The notes under the pieces are model-generated. The model was not told the DNA's origin and made no database searches. It was given only the letters and a program-made list of their open reading frames with translations. Below, one piece after another: positions 18,018 to 26,438 of a stretch of DNA of 64,000 nucleotides (positions are counted from its first letter, which is position 1; every line of letters begins with the position of its first letter). This stretch comes from Oscillatoria salina IIICB1 (GTDB lineage: Bacteria; Cyanobacteriota; Cyanobacteriia; Cyanobacteriales; SIO1D9): NCBI RefSeq assembly GCF_020144665.1, contig NZ_JAAHBQ010000117.1:1-64000 (forward strand), in the 5' to 3' direction. The position numbers and the translations under genes are program-made.

Positions 18018-18413
18018 TTAATCGAAGAAATCTTTAACTTTTTCGACTAAGTTTTCGCCAGTATTTTCAGCGCGATCTTCGGCGCGATCGAGAGAATTTT
18101 CAATCTTGTCCCCAGTGCGATCGAAATTAATTTTCGCTTCACCAGCAGCTTGTTGCGCTTTACCTTTAGCTTCTCTTAATGCACCTTCAACTTGATTGGA
18201 AGTTGTGCCGAAGTTTCTCTGGGCTTTACCTGCGGCTTCGTTAGTCTTACCTTGAATTTTATCACCAATCCCTTCAAAAGTATTTTCTAAAGCAATGAGA
18301 GCTTGAGAGCCGCTCATGTTAGGATTTGCTGAAGCTGAAGGTACGCCTACTCCCACAAATAATAAGCAAATTAGGCAGATTGGTAAAACGAAACGGAAAA
18401 TTTTCTTAATCAT
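18018..18413 (-). CDS. CsbD-family protein with signal peptide
   Basis: The 131-residue protein starts with a clear signal peptide (FVLPICLICLLFVGVGV, cut near ASA-NP). Two CsbD-like amphipathic repeats then carry DKIQGKTNEAAGKAQ and EGALREAKGKAQQAAG. CsbD proteins are small stress proteins. Most are cytosolic, so export of this one is unusual. The C-terminal third is rich in charged D/E/R residues (DRAEDRAENTGENL). The start is ATG 18413. A strong 18-bp hairpin lies 24 bases upstream in the probable 5' leader. Confidence 0.88.
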   Translation of the reverse strand: MIKKIFRFVLPICLICLLFVGVGVPSASANPNMSGSQALIALENTFEGIGDKIQGKTNEAAGKAQRNFGTTSNQVEGALREAKGKAQQAAGEAKINFDRTGDKIENSLDRAEDRAENTGENLVEKVKDFFD

Positions 18414-18437
18414 ATTAAGCGCGAAATGTTTGTAATG

Positions 18438-18479
18438 GAGAATACAAAAATCACTTTTTTTAGTGACTTTTGCATTCTC
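18438..18479 (-). promoter_or_regulatory. Hairpin in the 5' leader of the csbD-like gene
   Basis: Arms 18438-18455 and 18462-18479 pair over 18 positions with two wobble-type mismatches and a six-base T/A loop. On the csbD-coding strand the hairpin is not followed by a T run. It lies upstream of the start codon, so it may control mRNA stability or translation of the csbD-like gene. It could also be part of an independent small RNA. Confidence 0.5.
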
Positions 18480-19160
18480 GCGCTTCTCTAGTGAAATTTT
18501 AATGGATCTAGAGACAGATTAATTCGGTTATTGTTTTATCTCCTAAGATAGATATATTTTTTAGGGATGAAATTTTAGCAAAAAACTCAATTGAACTTAT
18601 CCCAAATCCTCATAATTAATCACAATTGAAAACCAGCCAGCTAACCTAGAAACATTAAAGTCTTTTTGAAGTGTGGCATTTTGCCAACTATAGCAATGGT
18701 AAATCATTCGTAAAATTTAGAGAGACTAAAATGCAACGTCTCTACACCAGATAATTAAAAAAATCACAAATCTCCTCCTAAGATAGAAAACTTATTGTCA
18801 GTAAAGGCAAAATTGTTGTAGTCGCTACTCGTTTTTAATCAAGAAAAGTTACAGTTTAGACTTGGTAGATATGAAGTTATAATCAAAACCAAATTTATAT
18901 TAGTTTGTAGTTAAAATTGTATTTTTGAACGAAATATCTTTTTTTAGCTTTAGCAAAGAACTAATATAAAATTCATGTCTTGATAACTAGCCACGATCGA
19001 AACAAGCGATGAAAATCGAAGCGATACGCGCATTACAATAATCTTAAAGCATTTTGGTAGTGCGGAAATTTTATCCGCTAGATAACTGATTGACTAAAAA
19101 CTGTACATGAACGCTAAGATAAAATATAAAATAGTCGCCTGAAATCAACATTTAAAATTT
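18480..19160. other. Long AT-rich intergenic region
   Basis: These roughly 680 bases between the csbD-like gene and the binding-protein gene contain no reading frame I can support. They hold one copy of the dispersed GTAGAGAC-type palindromic element (18717-18744). The rest is AT-rich and should include the promoter of the rightward binding-protein gene. Confidence 0.5.
18717..18744. repeat. Dispersed GTAGAGAC...GTCTCTAC palindromic element, copy 1
   Basis: AGAGACTAAAATGCAACGTC flanked by TAG and TCTAC forms an imperfect palindrome. Its flanks (AAATTT on the left, ACCAGATAATTAAA on the right) match those of copy 3 at 48748 almost base for base, so the mobile or copied unit is about 45 bp. 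Confidence 0.7.
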
Positions 19161-20453
19161 ATGAATTCACTATTATCCCGCTTGCTAGCAATTTTTCTCA
19201 GCTTAACTTTGCTGTTTTCAACTGGCTGTCAGACTAATTCTCGAACTGACAGCGATATAATTAAGATTACCATGTGGCATGGAATAAATCCACCTGCAAA
19301 TAGAGATGTTTTTAATGAATTAGTTGCTAAGTTTAATCAAAATCATCCCCACATAGAATTAGAAGCATTATATATCGGACAACCAGATGGACAATTACCG
19401 AAAATTCTCACAGCAGTAGTAGGAAATGTGCCACCGGACATTCTTTGGTTTACACCGCAATTAACAGGTCAACTAGTAGAATTACAGGCGATCAAACCCC
19501 TTGATGATTGGCTAAATAATTCTCCTCTAAAAGCTGAAATTGACCCAGTTTTGTTTGAATCTATGGAATTGAACGATCATTTGTGGTCGATTCCTTTAGC
19601 TACTAATAATGCAGCAATATTTTATCGTCCTTCTTTGTTTGAGAAAGCAGGAATTACTGAGTTGCCGCAAACTTGGGCAGAATTACGGAAAGTAGCAGAA
19701 AAATTAACTCAGGATTTCGATAAAGATGGTTTAATCGACCAATATGGATTATTTTTATCTTTAGGAAAAGGAGAATGGACTGTGTTTGCGTGGCTACCCT
19801 TTGTCTTTAGTGCGGGTGGCGAATTAACTTCCGGAAATCAGCCGAATTTAGTTAATGAAGGTACCATTTCTGCCTTACAATTTGGGGCAGATTTAGTAGG
19901 AGATAATTTAGCAATTTTATCTGCACCAGAAAGAGGTTATGAAATGGATAATTTCCTTACGGGAAAAGCAGCCATGCAAGTAACAGGACCTTGGACTTTA
20001 GGACAATTACAGCAAACTAATATAGATTATGGTGTTTTTCCTATTCCTGCCAAAAAAGAACGTGCCGCAGTTGTGGGTGGAGAAAACTTATTTGTCTTTA
20101 AAACTACTCCGGAAAGAGAACAAGCAGCAATTGAGTTTTTGTCCTATGTTTTGAGTGAAGAATTTCAAACAGCTTGGGCTTTGGGGACAGGATATTTACC
20201 GATTAATAAAAAAGCCCAAAAAAGTGCAGAATATCAAAAATTTGTGCAAGAAAATCCCATGCTAAATGTATTTTTGCAGCAAATGGACTGGGCGCGATCG
20301 CGTCCTATCATTCCCGGTTATACTCGTCTCTCAGAAAACTTCGGACGTGCAATTGAAGCTTCTCTTCTAGGGAAAGAAAGCCCCGCAGAAGCTTTAGCTG
20401 CATCTCAACGACGTTTAGAGTTAATTTTTCAAGATAAATACGTTCAGAAATGA
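19161..20453 (+). CDS. ABC transporter extracellular solute-binding lipoprotein, family 1 (sugar type)
   Basis: This 430-residue lipoprotein has a signal peptide ending in the lipobox LFSTGC near residue 23. The family 1 solute-binding fold follows: ITMWHGINPP, the hinge-region DILWFTPQLTGQL and IPLATNNAAIFYRP, and the C-terminal AAIEFLSYVLSEEFQ. Such proteins deliver sugars or glycerol-phosphate-like solutes to an ABC permease. No permease or ATPase gene is adjacent, so its partners are encoded elsewhere. The start is ATG 19161. Confidence 0.9.
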   Translation: MNSLLSRLLAIFLSLTLLFSTGCQTNSRTDSDIIKITMWHGINPPANRDVFNELVAKFNQNHPHIELEALYIGQPDGQLPKILTAVVGNVPPDILWFTPQLTGQLVELQAIKPLDDWLNNSPLKAEIDPVLFESMELNDHLWSIPLATNNAAIFYRPSLFEKAGITELPQTWAELRKVAEKLTQDFDKDGLIDQYGLFLSLGKGEWTVFAWLPFVFSAGGELTSGNQPNLVNEGTISALQFGADLVGDNLAILSAPERGYEMDNFLTGKAAMQVTGPWTLGQLQQTNIDYGVFPIPAKKERAAVVGGENLFVFKTTPEREQAAIEFLSYVLSEEFQTAWALGTGYLPINKKAQKSAEYQKFVQENPMLNVFLQQMDWARSRPIIPGYTRLSENFGRAIEASLLGKESPAEALAASQRRLELIFQDKYVQK

Positions 20454-20468
20454 TTGACAAAAATCAAT

Positions 20469-20500
20469 ATCTGTGTTCATCTGCGTTGATCTGTGGTTTC
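20469..20500. repeat. ATCTGTG-type dispersed repeat
   Basis: ATCTGTGTTCATCTGCGTTG and the following ATCTGTGG form a short intergenic repeat of 10-11-base units. A longer inverted version of the same motif lies at 34585-34649. This type of repeat is widespread between bacterial genes. Confidence 0.6.
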
Positions 20501-20540
20501 AACTGCTATCCTAAATTTTGCTCACAGTTGAGGAAATTTA

Positions 20541-21692
20541 ATGACAGGAAAACCGACAAATAAATGTCAGTTACCACCACCGCTAAAACCAGGAGATAGG
20601 TTACGAGTTATTACTCCTAGCGGAACTTTGCGCGAGTTGGAAGCGTTTGAGAAGGGAGTAAAAATTTGGCGCGATCGCGGCTACCAAATCGAATACGCTA
20701 GTCATTGGGATGCACGTTGCGGCTATTTGGCAGGAAAAGATAGCCAACGCCGTGAAGCGTTAGCTGAGGCTTGGTTTGACCCGGAATGTAAAGGTATTCT
20801 TTGTGCTAGAGGTGGTTATGGTAGCACGAGGTTGCTGGAAAATTGGCGTTGGGATGTTGAGAGTGAAGGAATTTGCGGACAAGGAAGTAGAGAGGTTGCA
20901 TGCAACGTCTCTACAAACCCCAATCACCAATCACCAATCACCAATCACCAGTCCCCAGTCCCCAGTCACCAATCACCAGTCCCCAGTCCCCAGTCCCCAG
21001 TCACCAGTCCCCAGTCACCAGTCCCCAGTCCCCAGTCCCCAGTCACCAGTCCCCAGTCACCAGTCCCCAGTCCCCAGTCCCCAATCACCAAATGGCTAAT
21101 CGGCTTTTCTGATGTCACAGCATTGCTGTGGAGTTTAGCGAAAGCGGGTATTTCTAGCTTACACGCGCCGGTTTTAACTACTTTGAGTAGGGAGCCTCAA
21201 TGGTCAATTGAACGACTGTTTGACTGCGTAGAAGGTCGTTCAGTGGCTCCTTTGACTGGTAATGGTTGGGGTGGTGATGTAGCGACTGGGATCTTGTTAC
21301 CAGCTAATTTAACTGTAGCGACTCATTTGTTAAATACACCTCTTCAACCTAACCTGGAAGGCGTTATTCTGGCTTTAGAAGACGTGACAGAGGCTCCTTA
21401 TCGCATTGACCGAATGTTAACTCAGTGGCGGATGTCTGGGGCGTTTGCGGGGGTAAAAGGTATTGCTTTGGGACGTTTTAGTCGGTGTTGCGCTCCCGAA
21501 GGAATACCCAGTTGGACTGTAGAAGAAGTGTTAAGCGATCGCCTCATCGATCTTAATATTCCCATTGTCTCAGATTTGGCTTTCGGTCATGAGGGCGCAA
21601 ATGCGGCTCTTCCAGTGGGACAATTTGTTACTTTGGATGGATCTCAAGGTATTTTAGCTTTTCAGTCTCAGGAAAGCATTACGAATAAATAA
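20541..21692 (+). CDS. ldcA: LD-carboxypeptidase (S66 family) with an in-frame repeat insertion
   Basis: LdcA removes the terminal D-Ala from tetrapeptides during murein recycling. The motifs are all present: ARGGYGSTRLL near residue 90, the nucleophile Ser190 in LIGFSDVTALL, Glu in LALEDVTEAPYRI and His in AFGHEGANAALPVG. The 383-residue length exceeds the normal 300-310. The excess is residues about 106-183, encoded by a palindromic element plus heptamer repeats read as SPVPSPQ and SPVTSPQ units. The insertion lies in the loop before the nucleophile and keeps the frame, so an intact enzyme may still fold with a Pro/Ser-rich loop. Activity is uncertain. The start is ATG 20541. Confidence 0.88.
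   Translation: MTGKPTNKCQLPPPLKPGDRLRVITPSGTLRELEAFEKGVKIWRDRGYQIEYASHWDARCGYLAGKDSQRREALAEAWFDPECKGILCARGGYGSTRLLENWRWDVESEGICGQGSREVACNVSTNPNHQSPITNHQSPVPSHQSPVPSPQSPVTSPQSPVPSPQSPVTSPQSPVPSPQSPITKWLIGFSDVTALLWSLAKAGISSLHAPVLTTLSREPQWSIERLFDCVEGRSVAPLTGNGWGGDVATGILLPANLTVATHLLNTPLQPNLEGVILALEDVTEAPYRIDRMLTQWRMSGAFAGVKGIALGRFSRCCAPEGIPSWTVEEVLSDRLIDLNIPIVSDLAFGHEGANAALPVGQFVTLDGSQGILAFQSQESITNK
20887..21090. repeat. Palindrome plus heptamer repeats inserted inside the LD-carboxypeptidase gene
   Basis: Bases 20887-20914 are a 28-bp palindrome (GTAGAGAGGTTGCATG to TCTCTAC, one mismatch). A run of CACCAAT, CACCAGT and CCCCAGT heptamers follows to 21090. Three heptamers equal seven codons, and this frame contains no stop. 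The same sequences are intergenic elsewhere in the window. Confidence 0.92.
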
Positions 21693-21773
21693 CCACAATC
21701 TACAAAGAGCAATTAAGCAATGATAAGCTAGCAAATGCACTTAAAAATCTCTCTATAACAAGGTGAAGTTCAT

Positions 21774-22838
21774 ATGACTGGGACAACCCAGATACCATAT
21801 CTCTTACGTGCGGCTCGTAATGAGGAGTTAGAGCGTCCTCCAGTGTGGATGATGCGACAAGCGGGTCGTTATATGCAGGTTTATCGCGATTTGCGCGAGA
21901 AATATCCCAGTTTCCGCGAGCGATCGGAAAATGCTGAGATTGCGATCGAAATTTCCTTGCAACCCTGGAAGGCGTTTCAACCGGATGGGGTGATTATGTT
22001 TTCTGATATTTTGACTCCTTTACCAGGAATCGGTATTCCTTTTGATATCGTCGAAAGTAAGGGACCGATGATTCAACCGCCAATCCGGAGTCAGGAACAA
22101 ATTGACCAATTGCATCCTCTAGAGCCAGACGAGTCTCTACCGTTTATTAAGAAAATTTTAACGGCTTTGCGCGAGGAAGTTGGCAACCAAGCGGCGGTAT
22201 TAGGTTTTGTCGGCGCACCTTGGACATTAGCAGCTTACGCGATCGAAGGTAAAAGCTCGAAAAATTACGCGATTATTAAGAGTATGGCGTTTTCTGAGCC
22301 GAAAATGCTGCATCAGTTTTTAGGGAAATTGGCTGAGGCGATCGCTACTTACGTTTGCTACCAAATTGACTGCGGAGCGCAGATCGTGCAAATGTTTGAC
22401 TCTTGGGCTGGTCAACTTTGTCCTCAAGATTACGAAATTTTTGCTTTACCATATCAACTGCAAGTTGTCAAGAAGGTAAAGGAAACTCACCCAGATACAC
22501 CCTTAATTCTCTACATTAGTGGTAGTGCAGGCGTGTTAGAAAGAATGGGTAGATCGGGAGTTGATTTTGTCAGTGTAGACTGGACAGTAGATATGGCAGA
22601 AGCCAGAGAGCGTCTCGGTAAAGATATGAAAGTACAAGGAAATATCGACCCTGGCGTATTATTTGGCTCAAAGGAATTTATCCGGGAGCGAATTATTGAT
22701 ACCATTCGTAAAGCCGGATCTCGCGGTCATATCCTGAACCTCGGTCATGGCGTGTTACCGGGAACACCTGAAGAAAATGTGGCTTTCTTCTTTGAAACCG
22801 CCAAACAAGCGGATAAACTCCTGGCTTTTAGCGCCTAA
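21774..22838 (+). CDS. hemE: Uroporphyrinogen decarboxylase
   Basis: HemE removes four carboxyl groups from uroporphyrinogen III to give coproporphyrinogen III, on the way to haem and chlorophyll. The 354 residues have the family length. Signatures are [14 protein letters not shown] near residue 21, the catalytic Asp in [26 protein letters not shown] and [14 protein letters not shown]. The start is ATG 21774 with AAGGTGA about 10 bases upstream. The epimerase gene follows after about 70 bases and may be co-transcribed. Confidence 0.97.
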   Translation: MTGTTQIPYLLRAARNEELERPPVWMMRQAGRYMQVYRDLREKYPSFRERSENAEIAIEISLQPWKAFQPDGVIMFSDILTPLPGIGIPFDIVESKGPMIQPPIRSQEQIDQLHPLEPDESLPFIKKILTALREEVGNQAAVLGFVGAPWTLAAYAIEGKSSKNYAIIKSMAFSEPKMLHQFLGKLAEAIATYVCYQIDCGAQIVQMFDSWAGQLCPQDYEIFALPYQLQVVKKVKETHPDTPLILYISGSAGVLERMGRSGVDFVSVDWTVDMAEARERLGKDMKVQGNIDPGVLFGSKEFIRERIIDTIRKAGSRGHILNLGHGVLPGTPEENVAFFFETAKQADKLLAFSA

Positions 22839-22909
22839 AATAGGTGACTAAAGGGAACCTTTTCCGTTCAAGCAAGATCCAAAAGCAAAACTCTCAAAGC
22901 GAAAATCCC

Positions 22910-23944
22910 ATGACCCCCAAGCGGATTTTATTGACAGGTGCTACTGGCTGTATTGGTCATTACATCGCCGAAGCGATCGTTCAAGAAACCGAACACGAGT
23001 TATTCTTGTTGGTGAGGAATCGCGATCGCTTGAAGTTTGACTATGAAGCACGTCCAGGTGTAACAATTTTAGAAGCAGATCTGCGGGCGATCGACCGTTT
23101 TAACGATTTGCTGAAAACAATTAACGTGGCGATTCTAGCAGCAACCGCTTGGGGTGGTTCGGCGGAAGTTTTTGATATTAATGTTGCGAAAACTGTACGC
23201 TTACTAGAGTTACTCGATCCTTTGATTTGCGAACAAGCGATTTATTTCTCTACAGCTTCAATTTTGGATCGAGATAATCGTTTATTAACTGAAGCAAAGC
23301 AGTTAGGGACAGACTACATTCGTTCTAAATATGACTGTTTTTGTCGTTTGTCTCGACTGCAACTTGCACCGAAAATTACCGCCCTTTTTCCAACTTTAGT
23401 TTTCGGTGGAGACGAGAATAAACCTTATTCTCATCTTTCTTCTGGTTTGCCAGGAGTGGTAAAGTGGATTAACTTAATTCGCTGGTTCAAAGCTGAGGGA
23501 AGTTTCCACTTTATCCATGCTAGGGATATTGCGAAAGTAGTCGTTCATTTAATCGAACATCCAGAAGCAAAAGATTTCCTCGACGAAAAAGAAAACGTCC
23601 GGGAAATTACTAAAGTTATTTTAGGTAATCCCTCAATTACAGTTAACGAAGCAATCGAAGAACTTTGTGCTTATTTTGGCAAAAAGATATACTTCCGCAT
23701 TCCTTTAACTGATTGGTTGGCAAATTTCTTAATTGCGGTGTTTAATATCCAAATGGCAGCCTGGGATCGCTTTTGTTTCCGTTATCGTCATTTTACTTAT
23801 CGCCATCCCGTACATCCAACTACATTCGGTTTGCCTAGTTATTGTCCTACGTTAACTGATGTTTTGAAAGTCCGAGGAATTCCTTCGGGTAAAAGTAGTC
23901 AAACTGTAATCACAGAGGAATTAAGAGCAAGCGAAGAAGAATGA
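22910..23944 (+). CDS. NAD(P)-dependent epimerase/reductase, extended SDR type
   Basis: The Rossmann motif RILLTGATGCIGHYIAE begins four residues after ATG 22910. That is the more natural start, although the frame is open from a GTG at 22844; neither has a strong ribosome site. A Y-x3-K pair appears in TDYIRSKYD, and FIHARDIAKVV is typical of extended SDR enzymes. The 344 residues probably reduce or epimerise a sugar or flavonoid-like substrate, which cannot be named. It follows hemE in the same direction. Confidence 0.82.
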   Translation: MTPKRILLTGATGCIGHYIAEAIVQETEHELFLLVRNRDRLKFDYEARPGVTILEADLRAIDRFNDLLKTINVAILAATAWGGSAEVFDINVAKTVRLLELLDPLICEQAIYFSTASILDRDNRLLTEAKQLGTDYIRSKYDCFCRLSRLQLAPKITALFPTLVFGGDENKPYSHLSSGLPGVVKWINLIRWFKAEGSFHFIHARDIAKVVVHLIEHPEAKDFLDEKENVREITKVILGNPSITVNEAIEELCAYFGKKIYFRIPLTDWLANFLIAVFNIQMAAWDRFCFRYRHFTYRHPVHPTTFGLPSYCPTLTDVLKVRGIPSGKSSQTVITEELRASEEE

Positions 23945-24117
23945 TCCCGGAGCGATCGCAGTACCTATCCCCAGAGCAGATTGCATCTACAGGTGAAATT
24001 ATCAGTATCATCAGTATCAGTGGATATGGTGCTGTCACAGTTCACTGAAGTTATGATTCCAGTGCAGCAGAGAACTGAAAACTGAGTAAATCAAAGGTTT
24101 ACCATGCTTGGAAAACA

Positions 24118-24414
24118 CTAGACTTTAAGTTTGGCTACGAGTTCATCTGCAAGCTTTTCGAGATCGCCAGTGTCAAACAAAACAAAAGTATCATATCTAA
24201 TTCTAAAAAAAAGTCCGACATTCATCTTGGCGAGTGTAACTTCAAGCGAGAAGTTTTTTCCATCGATTGCTAACTGTTTTCCGGCTCGCTTAAAGATAGT
24301 ATGTTCAGAATTTGTAAAATACTCAGTAAAACCTGCATCCTCTATGATGATATGGGCTTGAGCTAATGATACACTCTGTTCAATTTTTCTTTCGATAACT
24401 TTCCAACCCCGCAT
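24118..24414 (-). CDS. Hypothetical protein, 98 residues
   Basis: I do not recognise the family. The protein is soluble, with a mix of helix and strand predicted by eye (IEQSVSLAQAHIIIEDAGFT, FSLEVTLAKMNVGLFFRIRY) and a C-terminal helix LEKLADELVAKLKV. Smooth codon use and a plausible ATG at 24414 support a real gene. It lies just beyond the BrnT-type toxin-antitoxin pair on the same strand, 97 bases after the antitoxin, so it might belong to the same accessory patch. Confidence 0.5.
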   Translation of the reverse strand: MRGWKVIERKIEQSVSLAQAHIIIEDAGFTEYFTNSEHTIFKRAGKQLAIDGKNFSLEVTLAKMNVGLFFRIRYDTFVLFDTGDLEKLADELVAKLKV

Positions 24415-24511
24415 GAGTTATATTTTCTCTTTGTACTAATTCTTCATTAAATTATCTCTCTTCTGTCACTCTGGGGGAAATTAGTTTAATTCGCCCTAAG
24501 CTCTCATCGAT

Positions 24512-24736
24512 TCATTTTTTAGGAATAGCCGATAGAATAGCTCGAAGTGCTTTGTTTACTTCTTCAGAAGTCTTGAAAACTTCAGCAACATCGGCTTGTA
24601 ATGTAACAGTTACAGAATTTTCATCTTTAGAAATAACAAAACGGTTGGGACGAGCTTTAGTATAATCAAAATTATATTCAGGAAGTAATTCGTCTTCAGA
24701 ATTTTTGTTAGGATCAAAATTGCCTGTATTTTTCAT
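24512..24736 (-). CDS. Putative antitoxin partner of BrnT-type toxin
   Basis: The 74-residue protein starts at ATG 24736, inside the end of the toxin gene (23-base overlap), which is the standard layout for BrnT/BrnA pairs. The middle reads NRFVISKDENSVTVTLQADV, and the C-terminus VFKTSEEVNKALRAILSAIP could form a ribbon-helix-helix. It should neutralise the upstream RNase and repress the operon. The family call comes mainly from its position. Confidence 0.7.
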   Translation of the reverse strand: MKNTGNFDPNKNSEDELLPEYNFDYTKARPNRFVISKDENSVTVTLQADVAEVFKTSEEVNKALRAILSAIPKK

Positions 24737-25001
24737 AATCTTGACGTTCTTTTTTGGTTGCCAAACGTGCGCTGATAATACGAATTATTTGGTTTTTTTC
24801 GGTATAGCAAACTAAGACAAGGTGATTTTTGTCATCATGTCCAATAATAATTTCTCGTTTTTCGCCGACAGAATGCCACTCATCATCAAAGATATAGGCT
24901 AGGGGATCTTTAAAAACAGTTTTGGCTTCTTCAAAGTCAATACCGTGCTTTTTGAAGTTTAGTGAAGCTTTTTGGTCATCCCACTCAAACTGTAAGTTCA
25001 T
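24714..25001 (-). CDS. BrnT-family toxin (RelE-like ribonuclease)
   Basis: BrnT toxins are small RNases with a RelE-like fold that block translation. This 95-residue protein has the family pattern FEWDDQKASLNFKKHGIDFEEA at the N-terminus, REIIIGHDDKNHLVLVCYTE in the middle and IRIISARLATKKERQDYEKY at the end. The C-terminal Arg and Lys are the usual catalytic-site residues. It starts at ATG 25001 and is followed by its overlapping antitoxin. The pair lies between metabolic genes, as is common for acquired modules. Confidence 0.88.
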   Translation of the reverse strand: MNLQFEWDDQKASLNFKKHGIDFEEAKTVFKDPLAYIFDDEWHSVGEKREIIIGHDDKNHLVLVCYTEKNQIIRIISARLATKKERQDYEKYRQF

Positions 25002-25138
25002 AAACTCGAATTCTGTTTAATAGTCTAACTGATTTTATACCCCCAGCGCTATCCTCTTTACGCTTAAGTGGTCAGCCAGAGTTAGAATGTCGCTCAATTC
25101 ATACAGATTAGATTACGATAATGCCTTTAGTCTACGTC

Positions 25139-25558
25139 CTAAACTTGACCGTCGCGATCTCTCCAATACCGAGAATCTTTGAGTAAATTTCTCGTTTGCG
25201 GACCGGCAATTCCATCGGGAGTTAAGCCAACATCTCGTTGAAAATCACGTACTGCTCTTTCTGCGACAGGACCATAATAACTATCGTTACCGACGTTGTA
25301 ATAACCGGCACGTCGTAAGTCTTCGATTAATTCGTAAATTAATGGACCTCTGTTACCACGTCGAAAGCAATAACTACCACGGTTGGGTCCGCTAGTACAT
25401 CGGGAATAGTTGACTTGGGCTAGTTGGAGATTGGTTTGGTTTTCCGATTGAGAGGGAACGACAAAAGCAAGTGTATTTGGGGCTAGGAGGGGAAAGTTAC
25501 TCAGCCCTAAACTAACTATCAAACTAGCTAAGAAATTGCTAACTGGTTGTGTTTTCAT
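25139..25558 (-). CDS. Exported peptidoglycan-binding domain protein
   Basis: The 139-residue protein has a signal peptide ([19 protein letters not shown]) and one PG_binding_1 domain at about residues 75-130 ([38 protein letters not shown]). A pair of Cys residues precedes the domain ([14 protein letters not shown]) and might form a disulfide. It probably sits in the periplasm bound to murein; no catalytic domain is attached. ATG 25558 is the start. It is divergent from ureG. Confidence 0.85.
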   Translation of the reverse strand: MKTQPVSNFLASLIVSLGLSNFPLLAPNTLAFVVPSQSENQTNLQLAQVNYSRCTSGPNRGSYCFRRGNRGPLIYELIEDLRRAGYYNVGNDSYYGPVAERAVRDFQRDVGLTPDGIAGPQTRNLLKDSRYWRDRDGQV

Positions 25559-25709
25559 CGAAAGTTACCTCACTGCAATTGAGTGCTTCTACATACTGTT
25601 CTCCTCCCAGCGAGAGATTTTTGGCGGGAGTTCCAAACTTGTAATATTTCTTAATGAGATCGGAGCGATCGCCTGGGCGATTATGTTTCTAAGCAACCAA
25701 GATGAGATT

Positions 25710-26309
25710 ATGAGTAAGTTACGAGTGGGTATAGCTGGACCTGTGGGATCGGGGAAAACGGCGCTATTAGACGCATTATGTAAAAGTTTGCGCGATGAGT
25801 ATCAAATTGCGGTAGTCACGAACGATATATATACTCAGGAAGACGCGCAATTTTTAGTGAGATCCGAAGCTTTGTCAGGCGATCGCATTCTGGGAGTAGA
25901 AACGGGAGGTTGTCCCCACACGGCAATCCGCGAAGATGCTTCCATGAATCTTGTGGCGATCGCGCAACTGGAAAAGCGTTTCCAAAACTTAGATTTAGTC
26001 TTCCTCGAAAGCGGTGGAGACAACCTCGCAGCCACATTTTCGCCCGAATTAGTCGATTTAACCATTTATGTCATCGATGTCGCCGCAGGCGATAAAATCC
26101 CCCGCAAAGGCGGTCCAGGGATTACCAAATCCGACTTACTGGTAATCAATAAAATTGACCTCGCCCCTCTCGTCGGCGCAGATTTAAGCATTATGGAACG
26201 AGATGCCAAAAAAATGCGCCCAGACAAACCCTTTGTGTTCACTAATTTGAAAACTCAACAAGGATTAGCGATCGTCCGAGACTTTATAAAACTTCATCTA
26301 GGAACTTAG
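25710..26309 (+). CDS. ureG: Urease accessory GTPase UreG
   Basis: UreG is the SIMIBI-class GTPase that drives nickel delivery into urease together with UreD, UreE and UreF. The P-loop GPVGSGKT lies at residues about 9-16. The metal-binding Cys-Pro-His is in [11 protein letters not shown], a switch region is in [13 protein letters not shown], and the guanine specificity motif is NKIDLA. The ATG at 25710 gives 199 residues, the normal length; the frame is open for 58 codons upstream but that stretch is not conserved-looking. It stands immediately before the urea transporter operon and apart from ureD/ureABC. Confidence 0.96.
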   Translation: MSKLRVGIAGPVGSGKTALLDALCKSLRDEYQIAVVTNDIYTQEDAQFLVRSEALSGDRILGVETGGCPHTAIREDASMNLVAIAQLEKRFQNLDLVFLESGGDNLAATFSPELVDLTIYVIDVAAGDKIPRKGGPGITKSDLLVINKIDLAPLVGADLSIMERDAKKMRPDKPFVFTNLKTQQGLAIVRDFIKLHLGT

Positions 26310-26325
26310 CTCTCAGTAACCATTG

Positions 26326-26368
26326 TGTATCGAAAAACACAATTTCCTTGAGACTATCGATATAACAT
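26326..26368 (+). promoter_or_regulatory. Predicted NtcA-activated promoter of urtA
   Basis: TGTA at 26326-26329, eight bases, then CACA at 26338-26341 matches the NtcA consensus TGTA-N8-TACA at seven of eight positions. Exactly 22 bases after the CAC, TAACAT at 26363-26368 fits a TAN3T -10 element. This is the spacing of class II NtcA promoters. The box also lies within a larger 7-bp-armed palindrome (26322-26343). Nitrogen control of urt operons by NtcA is established in other cyanobacteria. Confidence 0.65.
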
Positions 26369-26438
26369 CTCTCTTTGACTGTCTGAATCTCACGTAGGGC
26401 AGATTCAGCTATGTAAGGGAGGTATATAAAAAATTACT

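Noticed and set aside
20776-21112. Two rightward open frames rich in [12 protein letters not shown] overlapping the LD-carboxypeptidase gene
   Set aside because: They are other frames of the same heptamer run; only the frame with the catalytic motifs on both sides is a gene.
25649-25664. TGTA-N8-TAAT as an NtcA site before ureG
   Set aside because: Two mismatches in the second half-site and no -10 element at the required distance.
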